A program made the translations under genes and the position numbers. The notes under the pieces are model-generated. The model saw only the letters and a list, made by a program, of their open reading frames with translations, had not been told where the DNA came from and did no database searches. A DNA stretch of 64,000 nucleotides from Phaseolus vulgaris (Eukaryota; Streptophyta; Magnoliopsida; Fabales; Fabaceae): positions 23,673,366 through 23,737,365 of the forward strand of contig NC_023758.2 of assembly GCF_000499845.2 (NCBI RefSeq). Direction: 5' to 3'. This document shows positions 1 through 12,475 of this stretch, in pieces. Every line of letters begins with the position of its first letter. Position 1 is the first letter of the stretch.

Positions 1-689
1 ATCGGATTATACTACTAATATTTTTAATTCATCCAAATTTGCAAAAAAAAAATACCTAGTATTCGATTATTCTATTTTTTATAAAGACAATGATAAATTT
101 GTAATTTTATATTTTACACATTTAAAAAAATAAAAATACTCTCATAGAACTTTGCTCACAAATTCACTCTGACATACCCAAATCTAAATAAACTAATTTT
201 CTTCACACTTTTCTCTCAAATTCCCCACACATTCAGTTCCTCAAATTTGTACACTTCCACTTCTCAATCCAAACAGAATCTTAGATTCATCTGATGTTTT
301 TCATCTCTTCCAGAATTTATACTTATTAAAATTTAATTCATTGAATTTTTGGTAAAATCCTGGTGCTTTTCTCGGTGAAAGTCTTGGTACAGTTTTTCCA
401 AGCGGTACTGAACAATTTTTCTTTGGAAGCTAGTATTTGTGAGGTGAAATGCTTAATTGAATAAAAGTTTGGCTCATAATTGGTTGAATTGGTGCTGGAA
501 TTTGATTGACGCACCAGCACATCCTTTGAAAGTGTTTGTGAAGCTAGGAAGTGCTGAATTAATTAATTGTGGGCACCAAGAACTTGGAGTCAGACAAATT
601 AAAATCAGTATGGCACTGGGAGCTAAATTTTTTAACATTAGCTGATTTTTTATTAAAAGTGCTGAAACCAATTTTTTGCATGTGAAAAT
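1..689. other. AT-rich sequence, no gene
   Basis: No convincing coding region is seen; the short open frames lack codon bias or recognisable motifs. The part from about 240 has the same flavour (many short gtgctgg/gtgaag-type words) as the reverse complement of 27406-28470, so it may be the diverged upstream part of the repeat annotated next. Confidence 0.4.
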
Positions 690-2430
690 CTACACTTGGT
701 GGGGTCCATGATGCCATTCCAATTTGGCTGCAGCAGTTTTTGAAACTGGGCCACGCATATTTGGGCCAGACGGGCTAGACGGTGACTTGCTTCCTTTTGG
801 GCTACACAAATTAAATATGGGTGTTACTTTCTGCACCCTTACCTTTTTCTTCATGCACCCCACATTCATACGAATTTATAACCTCGGAGTTTTTAAAAAT
901 CCCAAAGCCAGCATCGACCACCCTCCTTTCTTCTCTGTATTTTTATGGACACTGTTGAGAGCAAGCAACGACGATAAGATTTCTTCCCTTTATTTATGAT
1001 TTTGGTGCGTTTTTAGTGGACCTGTATGGTTTCCAATGACAATTTGATAATAATTGGATGTTTTTGGAAGCGTGATTCGCCAAAGAATAAGGTAAGTCTC
1101 TTTTTTTATTTTGGAATTTATAATAGTAATATTTGTGGAAATAAAAAATCTATAATTAAAGGGAGGAGTACATGCATATTACATTATGAAAAGAGCATTC
1201 CGTAACCTGTTCCTGAAAAGAATAATCCATAATCATTTTAGAGTATCATTTCCAAAATACATTTTATGAATTTTGGATTTACTATTCTGGAGTCAAAAAT
1301 GTGTTTCGGAAAGGGTATTTCAAAATGGATTTTTTTGCCTTTTGGATTTCATATTTGGGAAATACTTTTTGCTTTCAGAATACTCCCTATTCCAAAATCA
1401 CCCAAAACTATTAAGGATAATTTCGGTATTTTTTGAAAAATGTAAGGGTGGAGGAAGAAAAATGTAGGAATGACGGAATAAACAACTGTTAAATATTTGG
1501 AGAAACATTGGACTAGTGTTGTAGCTTTTTCTCATGGATGTTTCTTCCTGCGCCTCTACATTTTCCTTTTTTGCACCCCTACATTCATGTGAATTTACAA
1601 AATTGACCTGGAGATTTTAAAAATCCCAAAGCCAGCACAAACCACCCTCCTTCTTTCTTCTCTGCATTTTCATGGACACTATTGAGAGCAAGTAGTAGCA
1701 AGAAGCGGCGATGAGATTCCTTTCCTTTATTCCAAAAAAGGGTAGTCCATTACCCCAACAAAATCGTCTGTAACCCTTTTGGAATACCCTTTCCAAAACA
1801 AATTTTTTGAATTTTAGATTTTCCATTCTAAAAGTCAAAAAAATGTGTTCTGGAATGGATATTCAAGAATGGATTTTTTTCTTTCTAATTTCCTATTCCG
1901 AAAATATTTTTTGCTTACTTCAACTCCTATTTCGGAATCACCGAAAACAGTCAAGGGTAATTTGGTTATTTAAAAAAAGTTAGGAATGTAGGAAGAAAAA
2001 TGTAGGGGTACAGAAAGAAACACCCATCTTCTTTTGGTGATTGTGCTTCATTGGGAAATTTAGACCATGTTTTCATTCTTTACTTTTGTTTTTTTAATCC
2101 ATTCTAGAACAAATCTTAGGTAATTTTTTTTAGCGTTTACCTTCTCATGAACTTTTAATTTCTTGATTTTGAGTCTTTAAAAAATATCTTTAAGTTTGTC
2201 TATTCTATAATCTCTTGAGTTTAACTTTCTTAATTTTGAGTTTTCTTGATTTTGAATTTTATTGACCTCTTGCGATGGAAATTATTTCTTAGTGTGATCT
2301 TTGAAAAATGTTAACTAACATTGCTAGGTAGCATCTTGGAGAAGAAAAAAAATCAAGCTAAGGATGACCATTCTTTATAGAACAAACAAGTGAAAGTTCA
2401 AAAGGAAGAGTGATAAACACTTGAAAAAGA
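690..2430 (+). repeat. Gypsy LTR/leader-type repeat, interrupted copy
   Basis: Two blocks, about 700-818 and 2040-2430, match the reverse complement of 13490-13625 and 13070-13440 in the same order. Shared words include GCCATTCCAATTTGGCTGCA near 712 and TTTAATCCATTCTAG near 2092. In the reverse copy the sequence runs on into a gypsy gag remnant, so this is inferred to be LTR or 5' leader of that family. The two blocks are separated here by the insertion at 819-2025. Confidence 0.55.
819..2025. mobile_element. Tandem pair of MITE-like units with terminal inverted repeats
   Basis: The left end reads GGGTGTTACTTTCTGCACCC and the right end is its near-perfect inverse, GGGTACAGAAAGAAACACCC. Inside are two related units, about 819-1486 and 1535-2025. 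Each begins with a 'tttcttcctgc.cc.tacat' word, contains a block about 'cccaaagccagc' and 'atggacact.ttgagagcaag', and ends with 'ggaagaaaaatgtagg'. No transposase frame is present and no clean target duplication was found. The ends resemble those of the MITE at 50135-50509. Confidence 0.55.
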
Positions 2431-5400
2431 CACTTTTAGTTGTTCAAAGTTCTGTCTAGAGTTGTCTTCTTTCTAGGCAAATATGTAGATTTTCCTCGAT
2501 AGTGTTGGCCTAACTAAGTGTTGGTGGAACCTCTCTTAGATTCATCTCATAATTTTCATTTCTTCCAAAATTTCTACAATTCTTCATGCTTCCACAATAT
2601 CACTAATTTTCTGTAGAAGATATTCAAATCAAAATAATGAAAAAGAAAATCTACAAATGAAGATGCATCACCAACCTTCTTCAACATCTTCAAAAAGTTG
2701 AGATACAACAAGTGGGGAAGATTGAAGGGTGGAGATGATATAACACAAACTTTTTGTATTTAGTTATATGGTACTTTAACCCAATCTTGGGTAAAAGACA
2801 CTTTATGTGAACTTGCTCCCAAATCTTTCCTTTTGTGCATAGCTTTTTATAATCCAGTTTCTTCTAACAAGTTTATTTGAGTACTTGTCTATATATAAGA
2901 GTTGTTCCACAATACCATTGTCATGATAAACACTATCCCACTTAAAGCAGTAGCGATTTGGAGATTTTTCACAAGAGATAGCTTTAGAGATATCAGTGGT
3001 GGGCTAGGATAAATCTATTTTAGTTTAGTCAAATCCCCACTATTTTACTTAGCAAACAAACTAAGTCAACTATAGTACAACTGAGGATTATTGTATCCAC
3101 AGGAAATTAGTGATATCAAAGTATGATTATCTTTTACAATGAAGATTTTGAGATGATTTGCATATAATATTTATAGATAATAACTATAATAATAATAACA
3201 TTAATATATATTTAGATCGAGAGGTAAAGTGTTAGACAAATCATTGAAGTAAGGAATTAACAATATAGTACATGTGTTGGAATTGGAATAATATTGCGAA
3301 TCTCCTTTGTTATTGTTATTTATAAAAGCAATATTTTATTCAAAATCTTTGTTCTTGTTTTGGTCAAACCAAGTTGATTCCTCGCTCAAGGTTATCTAGA
3401 GCAATAAGCCATTGTTATGACTTATATTTGCATTAATATGAAACAATTCACCATATCTCAACTATGTGCTCTGCGACCATTAAATCCTATAGTTGGCTGA
3501 ATAAGGTTAAGTAACATAAATTCACCTTTCGGTCTCATTTGTACCCTATGGACAATCAATGGTCAATCCTCACCATTGAGCATTAAGCACACTACTATTG
3601 AGCATTGAAACATGCATTTATAAACAACAATAATTCTAGAAATAATACATTGTCTTCCAATCCCAACAATATAGATTTAGCAACTCATAATAAAATCTTA
3701 CAATAAAGCTTATGATGAGAAGCTAAACACAACAAACATGGATCCTTGAATGTTGTTACCGACTTTATTTCAAGATTCCTTTCTCCCGAGACTGACCTTC
3801 ACTTATTTTAAGATTTTGACCTTGTAGCCTGATTGGATTCTGAATTTTTATACTCTCTGAGTCCAAACTAGCAAAATCTCTCTATCTAAATCTTTTTTTC
3901 GCATCTTACTTGATCCTTCTAACCTAAGTGTCTCAATGCCTCGTGATGCCTCTTGATGCTTTGAACGTTTCCCCAAGGTCCCTATTTATAGATTTTAGAA
4001 ATAGGAATCATGGGGGTTCAAGGAGATTTGTGATTCGCTAAGTGCAGGCAAATTCATTTGCCCTTCTGACGCTTGGACGATGCTTGTATCATTTGATGTG
4101 TATAAGTTTCAACATGTGTTTGATGCTACTGAGCCTATGCATATGCTTTGTTGTTGCTCAAGAGGTTTTGTTTGATGTAAGCTTCTAAAGTGTTCACCAA
4201 CATTTGGATCATCTAATGTGACCATTCTCAACTCCATTGTTTGATCCTTCATCTTATGCGTTTTGTCTATGAGCTTTGTCTGATATGTCTTTGTTTGATG
4301 AGTGTTTTGTCTTATGTGATGTTGTTACATCTGATGCCCTTTCCTGCACAACGGTATTTCTTTTCCATGTTCTCTTTGACTATATTATTTGTTTCAAGAG
4401 TGAACATGAAGATTGGATCGTCTGATCAATGTGTATATTGTTTTATCTAACGACATTTTTTCTTGATGTCTAGTGAGTCTTGCTCACTTTTTCTTTTGTT
4501 TTTGTCTGATATTGTACTACACATAAATGAGTTTTGTCATATCACAATACATCTTATAGTGTTTGTTATCATCAAAACATATAAACACTCATATTATAAG
4601 ATCATCTTATAAGTGTTGTTTCATCAACTCACTCAACACATATATGATTTCAGGTCATGAGAGTGTCTAATTGTTTCATAAACCATGTATGAACTTAATA
4701 GACCTTCTAGCCATATAGTCCAAAATCTTAACAATACTAGCTTAGTAAATTATGTGTATTTCTTTATTTTACTTTTTTTAAACATACTTCTAGATAGTAC
4801 CTAATTAATAACACATGTATTTCTTAAAAAAAAAAAATATTATAAAATTGGTATTAGAAGGGAGACAAGACAATTCCGTACACCCTACAAGAATACGATG
4901 CAACCACTGAAATTGGCCAAATGTGTAGACATCTTAACAGTGCCATCATGTTCACTCCAACTTTTTCTTTCCCTGATTCTTTTGCCCATGCAGAGATGAG
5001 CATTTGTAGGCCACCAATTTTCATGGAAATGGTGTGCACTGTGTTTAGCTAAACCTTAACACCCCCCCGTGCCTCAAAAGGACATAACCCATACAAGAGA
5101 GGTCAATAATGTACTCAAAATCCTCATCTCATGCTATAGGTATTGCTCTCCAAGCTTTTGGGTCATTCTTTTCAACTATGGAAAATTATGACCCCCATGA
5201 AGTACATTCAACAGTTTATACAATACTATATCTTATTTTAGCTTCTCTTCATATTCTTAAATCAAATTTCATTTGTATATATGATAATTGTTTATGATGC
5301 GTTCACTTTTAAATAGGATTCATTAACTATAAGAGTGCCACCTTGAAATAAATGCTAATGGTAGTTACTTGTCATTTGATTATAGCTCTTTGAAGCTTTA

Positions 5401-7700
5401 GCAATGCAGAGTGGGAGGAATAATGAAAATTCTTACCTAACTCTTAGATCATCTATTTTATTCTCAATATATATTTTAATCCATTTCCTGCATCATAATG
5501 GACTAGAGCTTGCAACTACTAAATTAATGTTTCTGTAATCATGATTCTTTCACAAAAGATAAGTTCTCTCACGTATTATTAGGATATATACAGGGTTTTA
5601 CTATTAAATTGCATCCAACAATCAGTGTTTTTTCTGGTGGACATTAATAGATTCTTCCAAATACATTTTTTATCTGCAAATAGAAGGAACAAAATTTCTT
5701 AACTAACCAAGAAATCCAGCCTTAACTAGGAGAAACATCATATTTGGCTTTTGGTTTTGAATTCTTAAAAGTCGTGCCCCTTAATTTACATATATAATGG
5801 TAAAGCACTATGACATGCCCTTTACAAGGAATTTATAAAGTACAACGGTCTTACAAGGATCTTCCACATAAATTCCAACACATACTACTACTACCCTTTC
5901 AGAGATGTTTATTTGGAATGTTCTTTAATTGTACTTCACCACTATCTGACTTTTTGTTTTTCTTTTTCTCATACCAACTATCTTGTACTTCACCCTTATC
6001 AGATTAGTTTAGAATGAAGGGAAACGTTCGATAGTGCGGAATCGCCTAATAAGTTATATAGGTAAAATGCAGAAATATAACCATTTCTGTCCAAGAAAAT
6101 TAACAAGACCATTGAGGGATAGGACATTTAAAGCATAAAACAGTAACGTTTGCATTTGCAACTTGCAGCCAAGCCTCTTAGATTTGCCTAAACTTTTTAG
6201 ATCTAATCTTTTGGGGCATATTTTATTTTCTTTCTCGTATCATGCATGTGGGCCATAATAGAGAGACAAATTACCAAAATAACTAAACCTGTTATCAAGA
6301 ACAATGTTTATTATATATATTACGCAAATGTGTTAAAAAGTGGCAGCCACTTTTTGTTGCCTTGAACGAGATAGGATTAATAAGGTATTTTAGGCAACTA
6401 CAGGGAAGCATAAAAAGTTGTAAAGTACTATTTTAGAGAAGGAAATAGACATGGCAGCTCCTGATATGTTGTGATCACAAACAAGGTGTTGAGTGAGCAT
6501 GAAGCGATGAAGACCCTCTTGAAATGTGATGGTTACTACAGTGTTCTTGAGACATCTGTAATCTCATAAACTGCTTCTAATCTCATGCACATAGTGCTAT
6601 TCAGTTCCCATCCAATCAATTTGGAGAAACTTAACGTAAAGGATCAAAACTCAAAAGTGAGATAGAAAAGGAAAAGCATACTGAACACAAGTCATTTTAT
6701 TATATCAGTAATGGATTCCAAAAGCTATGGCCCTAATTGTTTATAGTTTATCATTTTGATTAGAACTGCACACACTCAGTCTATGTAATTTTATTTGCCT
6801 TGTGTGGTTAATAGAACGGTTTACATCATGAATGGTTGGAATTTATGTGCAAGAAGTTTATTTGCTGAGAACTCTCAATTGCTCCAGCATAGTCCATCCA
6901 ATCCATATATGTTAGTAGCTCATGAGTCATCATAATTATATCTTTTAAGTTAGCCTTTATTGCGTCATGTATGAAAATAAATTATTGGGTGTAAGAGTTC
7001 ATAGGTTTCGAAATTGCTTCAAAATTGGGTAGGGTCCTCAAGAAAAGTTCTTTGAAATTGATTTTGGCATTGTTGTAATGTGCTAAAAAGATTTAAATTA
7101 GAAATCACATTACATGATGCGGCTGCAACATTTGGACTATGATGACCACTAAAAACACATCAAACAGTGATTATAAACAGGGTTTCATGAAACAGTTTAA
7201 TGGACCGTAATAAATTTTTTATGTTTTTATGATCATAATTGCAATTTCATCAGTTTCATTTGTCAACCATCGCCACAAATGCGATTTAGTAACTTGATTG
7301 CAGATTACAATGACCATAAACTGACTGGAGTGGTTTGGAACACTGGTTAAATATGTACACAAGCCTTGTGGAGATTATCAATGAGTATTATTTGCCAAAA
7401 GTTTCAAGTCTTAAATTTCCATTACACATTTACATCATATTACCAGTGAGTAACAAGAACATGTAAAGAGTCATAGATTAGATAGAAGTAACATTAATAC
7501 GCATAGCCACATACATATAACCCAACAACTTTATGACATGGACTTTGCACAGCCACTTATATGATAAAAAGTGGTCTTCCCCTGGATGTATATCTCATAC
7601 CACATGCATACACATTAGGAGCACTTCCCAATTATTGTTGAATTTCTGCCCATGTAAGCTGTTGTAGTACCTCTCTGCCCAAACTGACCCCACTTTTCTA
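2431..7700. other. Intergenic, AT-rich, repeat-like in part
   Basis: No gene is supported. The stretch 3000-4650 has the look of a decayed non-coding retroelement: a 'gtatccacaggaaattagtgatatca' type phrase near 3095, and many short tgatg/gtctgatg words between 4080 and 4530. No terminal repeats were found to prove it. 4850-7700 contains only short open frames without motifs and is taken as the upstream region of the bZIP gene. Confidence 0.4.
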
Positions 7701-7711
7701 GCCATCATCTT

Positions 7712-7719
7712 CTATAAAT
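7712..7719 (+). promoter_or_regulatory. Probable TATA box of the bZIP gene
   Basis: The word CTATAAAT lies 119 bp upstream of the chosen ATG. With a usual 25-35 bp spacing it places transcription start near 7745 and gives a 5' leader of roughly 90 nt. That leader contains no ATG, so no upstream open reading frame is present. Confidence 0.6.
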
Positions 7720-7837
7720 TCAGCTCAATCCTAACACAACCTTCCCCAGTTCCAATATCATCTCAGACTCTCAATACACCTTACAACAACCACACCGATA
7801 AAGAATAATCTTGAAAATTAGTTCCAAACTTGCAACC

Positions 7838-8419
7838 ATGGTTCCTAGTGAGATAAGAGGAGTCAACTATCTAGCACCTGAAAATCCATTCCTAGTTCCA
7901 CCCAACTTTGGCCTTCTGCAGAATGACATCCCAAACCTCCATCTGAACACCCTCCTAAGCAACTTTCCAAACTGCCACTTCCCTCCTTCAGGCCTTGAAT
8001 TTGTTGCTCCTCACTCATGCCTCAGCAGCAACTCAACCTCTGATGAAGCTGATGAAATTCAGTTTAACATCATCGACGAAAGGAAGCACAGGAGAATGAT
8101 ATCCAACCGAGAATCCGCCCGCAGATCAAGGATGAGAAAGCAAAAGCACTTGGATGAACTGTGGTCACAGGTTGTTAGGCTCAGAACTGAGAACCACAAC
8201 CTGATTGACAAACTCAACCATATGTCCGACTCCCATGACAGAGTCCTCCAAGAGAATACACGCCTCAAGGAAGAAGCTTCTGATCTTCGCCAAATGCTAG
8301 CAGACATGCAAATTGGAACCTCCTTTGCTTGCACCATGGAGGAATTGGAGGACCTTCCCTGCAACAAACCTGGTCCCTCAAACCAATTAATCACTCCTGC
8401 AGACATGATTCATGAATGA
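7838..8419 (+). CDS. bZIP43-like: bZIP transcription factor, group S, bZIP43-like
   Basis: This is an intact intronless frame of 193 residues for a nuclear DNA-binding transcription factor. The basic region spans about 81-104 with the invariant N-x7-R spacing (N90, R98; core SNRESARRSRMRK). The leucine zipper follows in register: L108, L115, L122, M129, V136, L143, L150. Upstream of the basic region is an NSTSDEAD-type stretch (65-72), which group S members related to Arabidopsis bZIP42/43 also carry. Small size and lack of introns fit group S. The ATG at 7838 (context caaccATGG) was chosen; the frame stays open upstream to 7811 but has no ATG there. Group S proteins bind ACGT-core elements as homo- or heterodimers. 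Members of the bZIP11 subgroup have a conserved sucrose-control uORF, which is absent here. The family call is firm; the exact orthologue is less sure. Confidence 0.93.
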   Translation: MVPSEIRGVNYLAPENPFLVPPNFGLLQNDIPNLHLNTLLSNFPNCHFPPSGLEFVAPHSCLSSNSTSDEADEIQFNIIDERKHRRMISNRESARRSRMRKQKHLDELWSQVVRLRTENHNLIDKLNHMSDSHDRVLQENTRLKEEASDLRQMLADMQIGTSFACTMEELEDLPCNKPGPSNQLITPADMIHE

Positions 8420-11069
8420 GGCTATTCTCCACTATTATACACAAACATATTACTCTCTCTATATATATATATGTGCCTTCTTTTTACTTTAGATTTCTAT
8501 GATCTTTGGTGCTCCATTGGAGATGTATGAGTTTAGAAGCATATCGTATGTATCAATTATCAAATAATTAACAGCTTTACATGCTCTTAGCTTTGAATCA
8601 TTACAATATCATGCGAATTAAACATACGTCCGTACTACAAAACAAATTACAGTTAATTGTCTATCATATCGCCGCGTCCTTATCTTTATGTTGATGAAGC
8701 ACTGTACCTAGCTAGCCAGAATATCATATTGTCTTTTCTCTGTACCCATCATATAAACTAACCCAAAAAAAGGGTTCGTCATCATTTTCACTCGAAACAA
8801 AAACCCCGTTACGAAATATGGAATAGTTATCACAGAAAAACTAACGAAGGGCCAAAAAATCGAAGAGAGAAAAAACTATTGGGAATAAAAAGTATTTCAT
8901 CTTTGCATTAAGAAGTAGCTGCTACTGCTGGTAGCTATAAAGAGTTTTATCTTTTGTAGGACCAAGGGGGGGTAAGAACATGTTAGGAGTGAGGTCTGCA
9001 CGTGCAAAAGTAAAAGAAGGTATCATAAATCTGAAAGAACACCTAAAAGGGTGTCAATTGTTGTACAGAGTGTAACAGGGTCAATACGACAAATGGTGGT
9101 GGAGGTGCTGGTGGTAGTGGATCATCACAAACAATACTACCACAAGAAGCAAAACATATAATCAAAAGGGTATCCACTAAAAAACACAGAAAACAACTAT
9201 TCTCAGGCTTTTGCTCACGGTACCCCATCTTTAATTCTTGTGTCACTAATGTGGATTATGCAACCAAGTGGAGCGTATGCTTCAGGTGTTGCTTCAAACA
9301 GTTCTAATAACAAAGCGACAAGGAAGTTCATACATCATCAAGGTCCAGCAGCATGTCTATCTGCAAAATTGTCAAATTGTGTCTTTCCTTTTGCAGGAGT
9401 GTGATCTAAACACTCAGCAGCACATGAAGACAGATTCTGCTTAAGGTTGGGGATTTGCTTGTATCTTAAAAATTTTGAAAAAATTAAACCAGACATGGGA
9501 TAAACTTTGATGGATTGAGGGAGGCGTGTGGCACCGTCATGATTGTATTGTTGACAAAAGAATCTTGATAGCATTATGTGCAGATCGTGCAGCTTTTGAC
9601 AATCGTCAAATCAGGTCACGTTGTTGTTTAAATGCTTGCCAAATTTTGGAGAAAGGTCAAAGCCCAAAACCTTCAAGAAAGTTGTGATGGTTTTATGAAC
9701 TCAAAGTTATTGATGGTTATATTATATAATATATAAGAAGCGTGTTTAATTTTGACCAAGAGTTAATTTCATCCGTATAACAAAGGTTGTTTTGATTATT
9801 AAATTTCGCCTACGCTCTAATCTCTCTTATAGGTTTAGTAGATATTATAGCTAGAATCAAGTCACACTTAATAACTAATAACGTGATACTCAACCACCAC
9901 CTCCAATTACCGCGTATATATATATACAGTTAATACGGAAAATAACCGTATTATGTCCATGAAAATCGGCGCACATTTATGATACGGAGAGATAGGTATA
10001 ATCTCTAAAATGTAGAATACGGGACATAAATATATATTATATAATTTTAAATTATATAAATTGAAAAAAAATATTTATGTGTAAAAGTATGTTTCAGATT
10101 TTTTTGGGAGCAGGAATACATTTTTCATGATTGGTTCAAAAGAATTTGTTCCTTATTTTTATAGTCATAATAAAAATTTATACAATAAATTTGAGTTTTT
10201 AGAAAATTATTGTATTTATACCTTTTAAAATTGTGTTAGAACCGTGCTAGAATTTTAAAAAATCCAACAAATATTTTTTGAATTGAACACTTCACTGATG
10301 AGTGTCCTACGAGTGTCGACACCGATACGCCATTTAAGAGAAGTGTCTGAGCCTCATAGCTCATAACCCTATAAATATCATAATCTTGTATTCTAACTTA
10401 AATATTATTATATCTCTTAAGTCTTTATAAACATGAACCTAGAAGAATCTTATATAGATGAATCATCACTCACTTTTTAACAAAGAGGTCAACTCACCTA
10501 AAGAGGGCATCTATCCACCTCGAAAAATTACAGCTCGAGCAAGGTAGACTCGTTATTAATTCAACATCTACCATATCCTTGAGAGAGAGAATAGATACTC
10601 GGCTCAGGACTTAAATTTGTCAGTGATTTCCCAAATTAAAGGGAAATAAAGTGTGAAGTTGAAATAAAAGAAATGTCATTTAAATTGGTCTTGCGGTACA
10701 CATTTTAACTTTAAAAAATATAATTTTTTAATTTTTGAAAGAAAAAGAGTAAACAGTAAAGAGAGGACCATGTTGGGCTCCATTAATTGAAGCCCAACCG
10801 ACCTATGCCTCATGATTAAATTGATAAAAATACAAAGTATTAATAGAAAGTCTAATCTAGAGATAGGTGCAAAGGACTTGAAAAGCCTTCAAAAAGCTCA
10901 ACTATTGGGATGCATTTGACTTGGTGCCACATTCATGACAGTCAACATAAGTACTCGTAAACAAAGGTGAAGGTGAAGTCCCCGTCATCATGTTGAGGCT
11001 TCATGAACACTTAGTCACTCTAAGTACAATGCTTGGTTGCAACAAACTCGATCATGGCATCAAAACATA
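8420..11069. other. Intergenic, no gene seen
   Basis: The stretch begins with the bZIP 3' untranslated region, including a short AT run near 8459-8471. The rest is AT-rich DNA without supported genes. A 67-codon minus-strand frame at 9043-9246 has a hydrophobic stretch and a proline run, but no other support. No structured RNA or tRNA was recognised. Confidence 0.45.
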
Positions 11070-11262
11070 CACTATAGAAAATCATTAAATAGAAAATAAT
11101 TTTAGAGACAAAAAATAATTAGTTATATTGACTAAATTAGATACTATTTTATAGACTAAAAAGATTATTAGTATCTAAATTATTTTCTGTTATTGATAAA
11201 TAATTTCTGAATTGGTATCTAATTAGCTACCAAGATTTTAGTCACTAATTATTAGATTTTTT
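11070..11262. mobile_element. CACTA-type transposon end (fragment)
   Basis: The sequence starts CACTATAGAAAATCATTAAA and is followed by repeated short words (agagacaaaaaataatt, tagatactattttatagac, gtatctaa) on both strands, as in CACTA subterminal regions. No second terminus was found nearby, so it is treated as a fragment. Confidence 0.35.
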
Positions 11263-11337
11263 TGTGGATGAAAAGTTTATATCTATATCTGCTTCAACTC
11301 TAGACACAAACTTTCAAGCATGTCCTTACAAGGTTTT

Positions 11338-12350
11338 TTATGGAAGGTAGAATGTTATCAATACATGGTTCAACTCCAGATAACAGAATTTTTGTTTATT
11401 TTTTTCTATTTCTCTTTCCTTATCTTCCCCTTGTGACCCCTCAAATACGGATATGGGGGGATAACCCTCCTTCTTAGGCTTTCTCCTAAAATAGAACGTC
11501 TTAGGATAGTCTTCCCTAGAGGTATACCTTCTCTCAATATGTTGTTCTACCTTAACATATCGTTGGACCAAATCATTAAAGTCATTAAAAGGAAAAAGTT
11601 CAACCCTATCGTGAATTTCAAGGTTTAAGACACTTTAGAATCTAGAATGGTAACCCTTGATTCTTCCCTTATACCAGCCCTCATCATTAGTAACTCCATT
11701 TTTTGCATGTATTCCTCTACAACTTTATCATTTTGTTGGAGTCTTTGGTGTTGATACATCAACTCCCTATGATAATAGGAGGGTACATGGCGTTTCCTAA
11801 GGGCATCTCTAAGCTCATTCCACTAACTAATATGAACCAAAAGGTCTTTAAAAAATGTCCACATTACATAGTTTTTCCCTAAAAGCTAAGTGTATCTAGG
11901 GACACTCTCTTTTCTTCTTCAATATGGTGACTTTCAAAAATTTGGTCTACCTTCATCTCACAATCTAAAAATTCTTCTACACTGTTTCTACCATAAAAGA
12001 GAGGAAGATCTACCATTGATTCTCTAGGGAAAGATTCATATTTTGGTATATAATAATCTCTTAGGGGTGGTTGGTAATAATCTTCATTATGATAAGGACT
12101 ATATCATCCCTTATTTTGATTCCTGGAGTCAAGACTCTTTCTTCTATGTCTAGGCTCCTCTTCCCTATGGGTCTTATTTATGTTGTCATTTCCTTCAAAT
12201 CATCAATTTTTTTTTTGTAATTTCTCTATGTTCTTCCAATTATTCCTCCCATTTATCTCTCATAAATATTGTCTCTTCCCTCCAACTATATTCCTCCCTT
12301 GAATCCCTATTGCTACCTGGCACACTTGATGCATGAGAATGATCACTCAT
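11338..12350 (-). pseudogene. Degenerate Ty3/gypsy gag
   Basis: Read on the minus strand from an ATG at 12350 (MSDHSHASSVPG), scattered segments match a Ty3/gypsy capsid. One (about 11990-11870) contains VDLPLFYGRN and EEKRVSLDTLSF, comparable to the VELPHFYGKE...KVPLATLSFQG of the better preserved gag at 39107. Another (about 11600-11440) contains DFNDLVQRYVKVEQHIERR, the usual end of this capsid domain. Many frameshifts and stops separate the pieces and no zinc knuckle or pol follows. The likely original role was packaging of the retroelement RNA; it is not functional now. Confidence 0.7.
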
Positions 12351-12360
12351 TTTGAAAATG

Positions 12361-12475
12361 TGTTGGAGATCCCACATCGACTAGAGATAAGAATATTTCA
12401 TTGTATATAAGTGGATGCAAACCTCACCCCATAAGTCTGTTTTATGGGGTTGAGTTAGGCTTAAAGTCCACTTTG
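12361..12475. repeat. Short TRIM/LTR-like repeat fragment
   Basis: It begins TGTTGGAGATCCCACATCGA and continues to the GGGGTTGAGTTAGGCTTAAA phrase. This sequence style is common as the beginning of small LTR or TRIM-type repeats in legumes. Only one copy is visible in the window. Confidence 0.35.

Noticed and set aside
4241..5297. Small open frames of 60-70 codons in the intergenic region
   Set aside because: No motif or codon bias, and a length expected by chance.
9043..9246. 67-codon minus-strand frame with a hydrophobic segment and proline run, possibly a secreted peptide
   Set aside because: There is no promoter, no conservation evidence and no family match; it could be chance.
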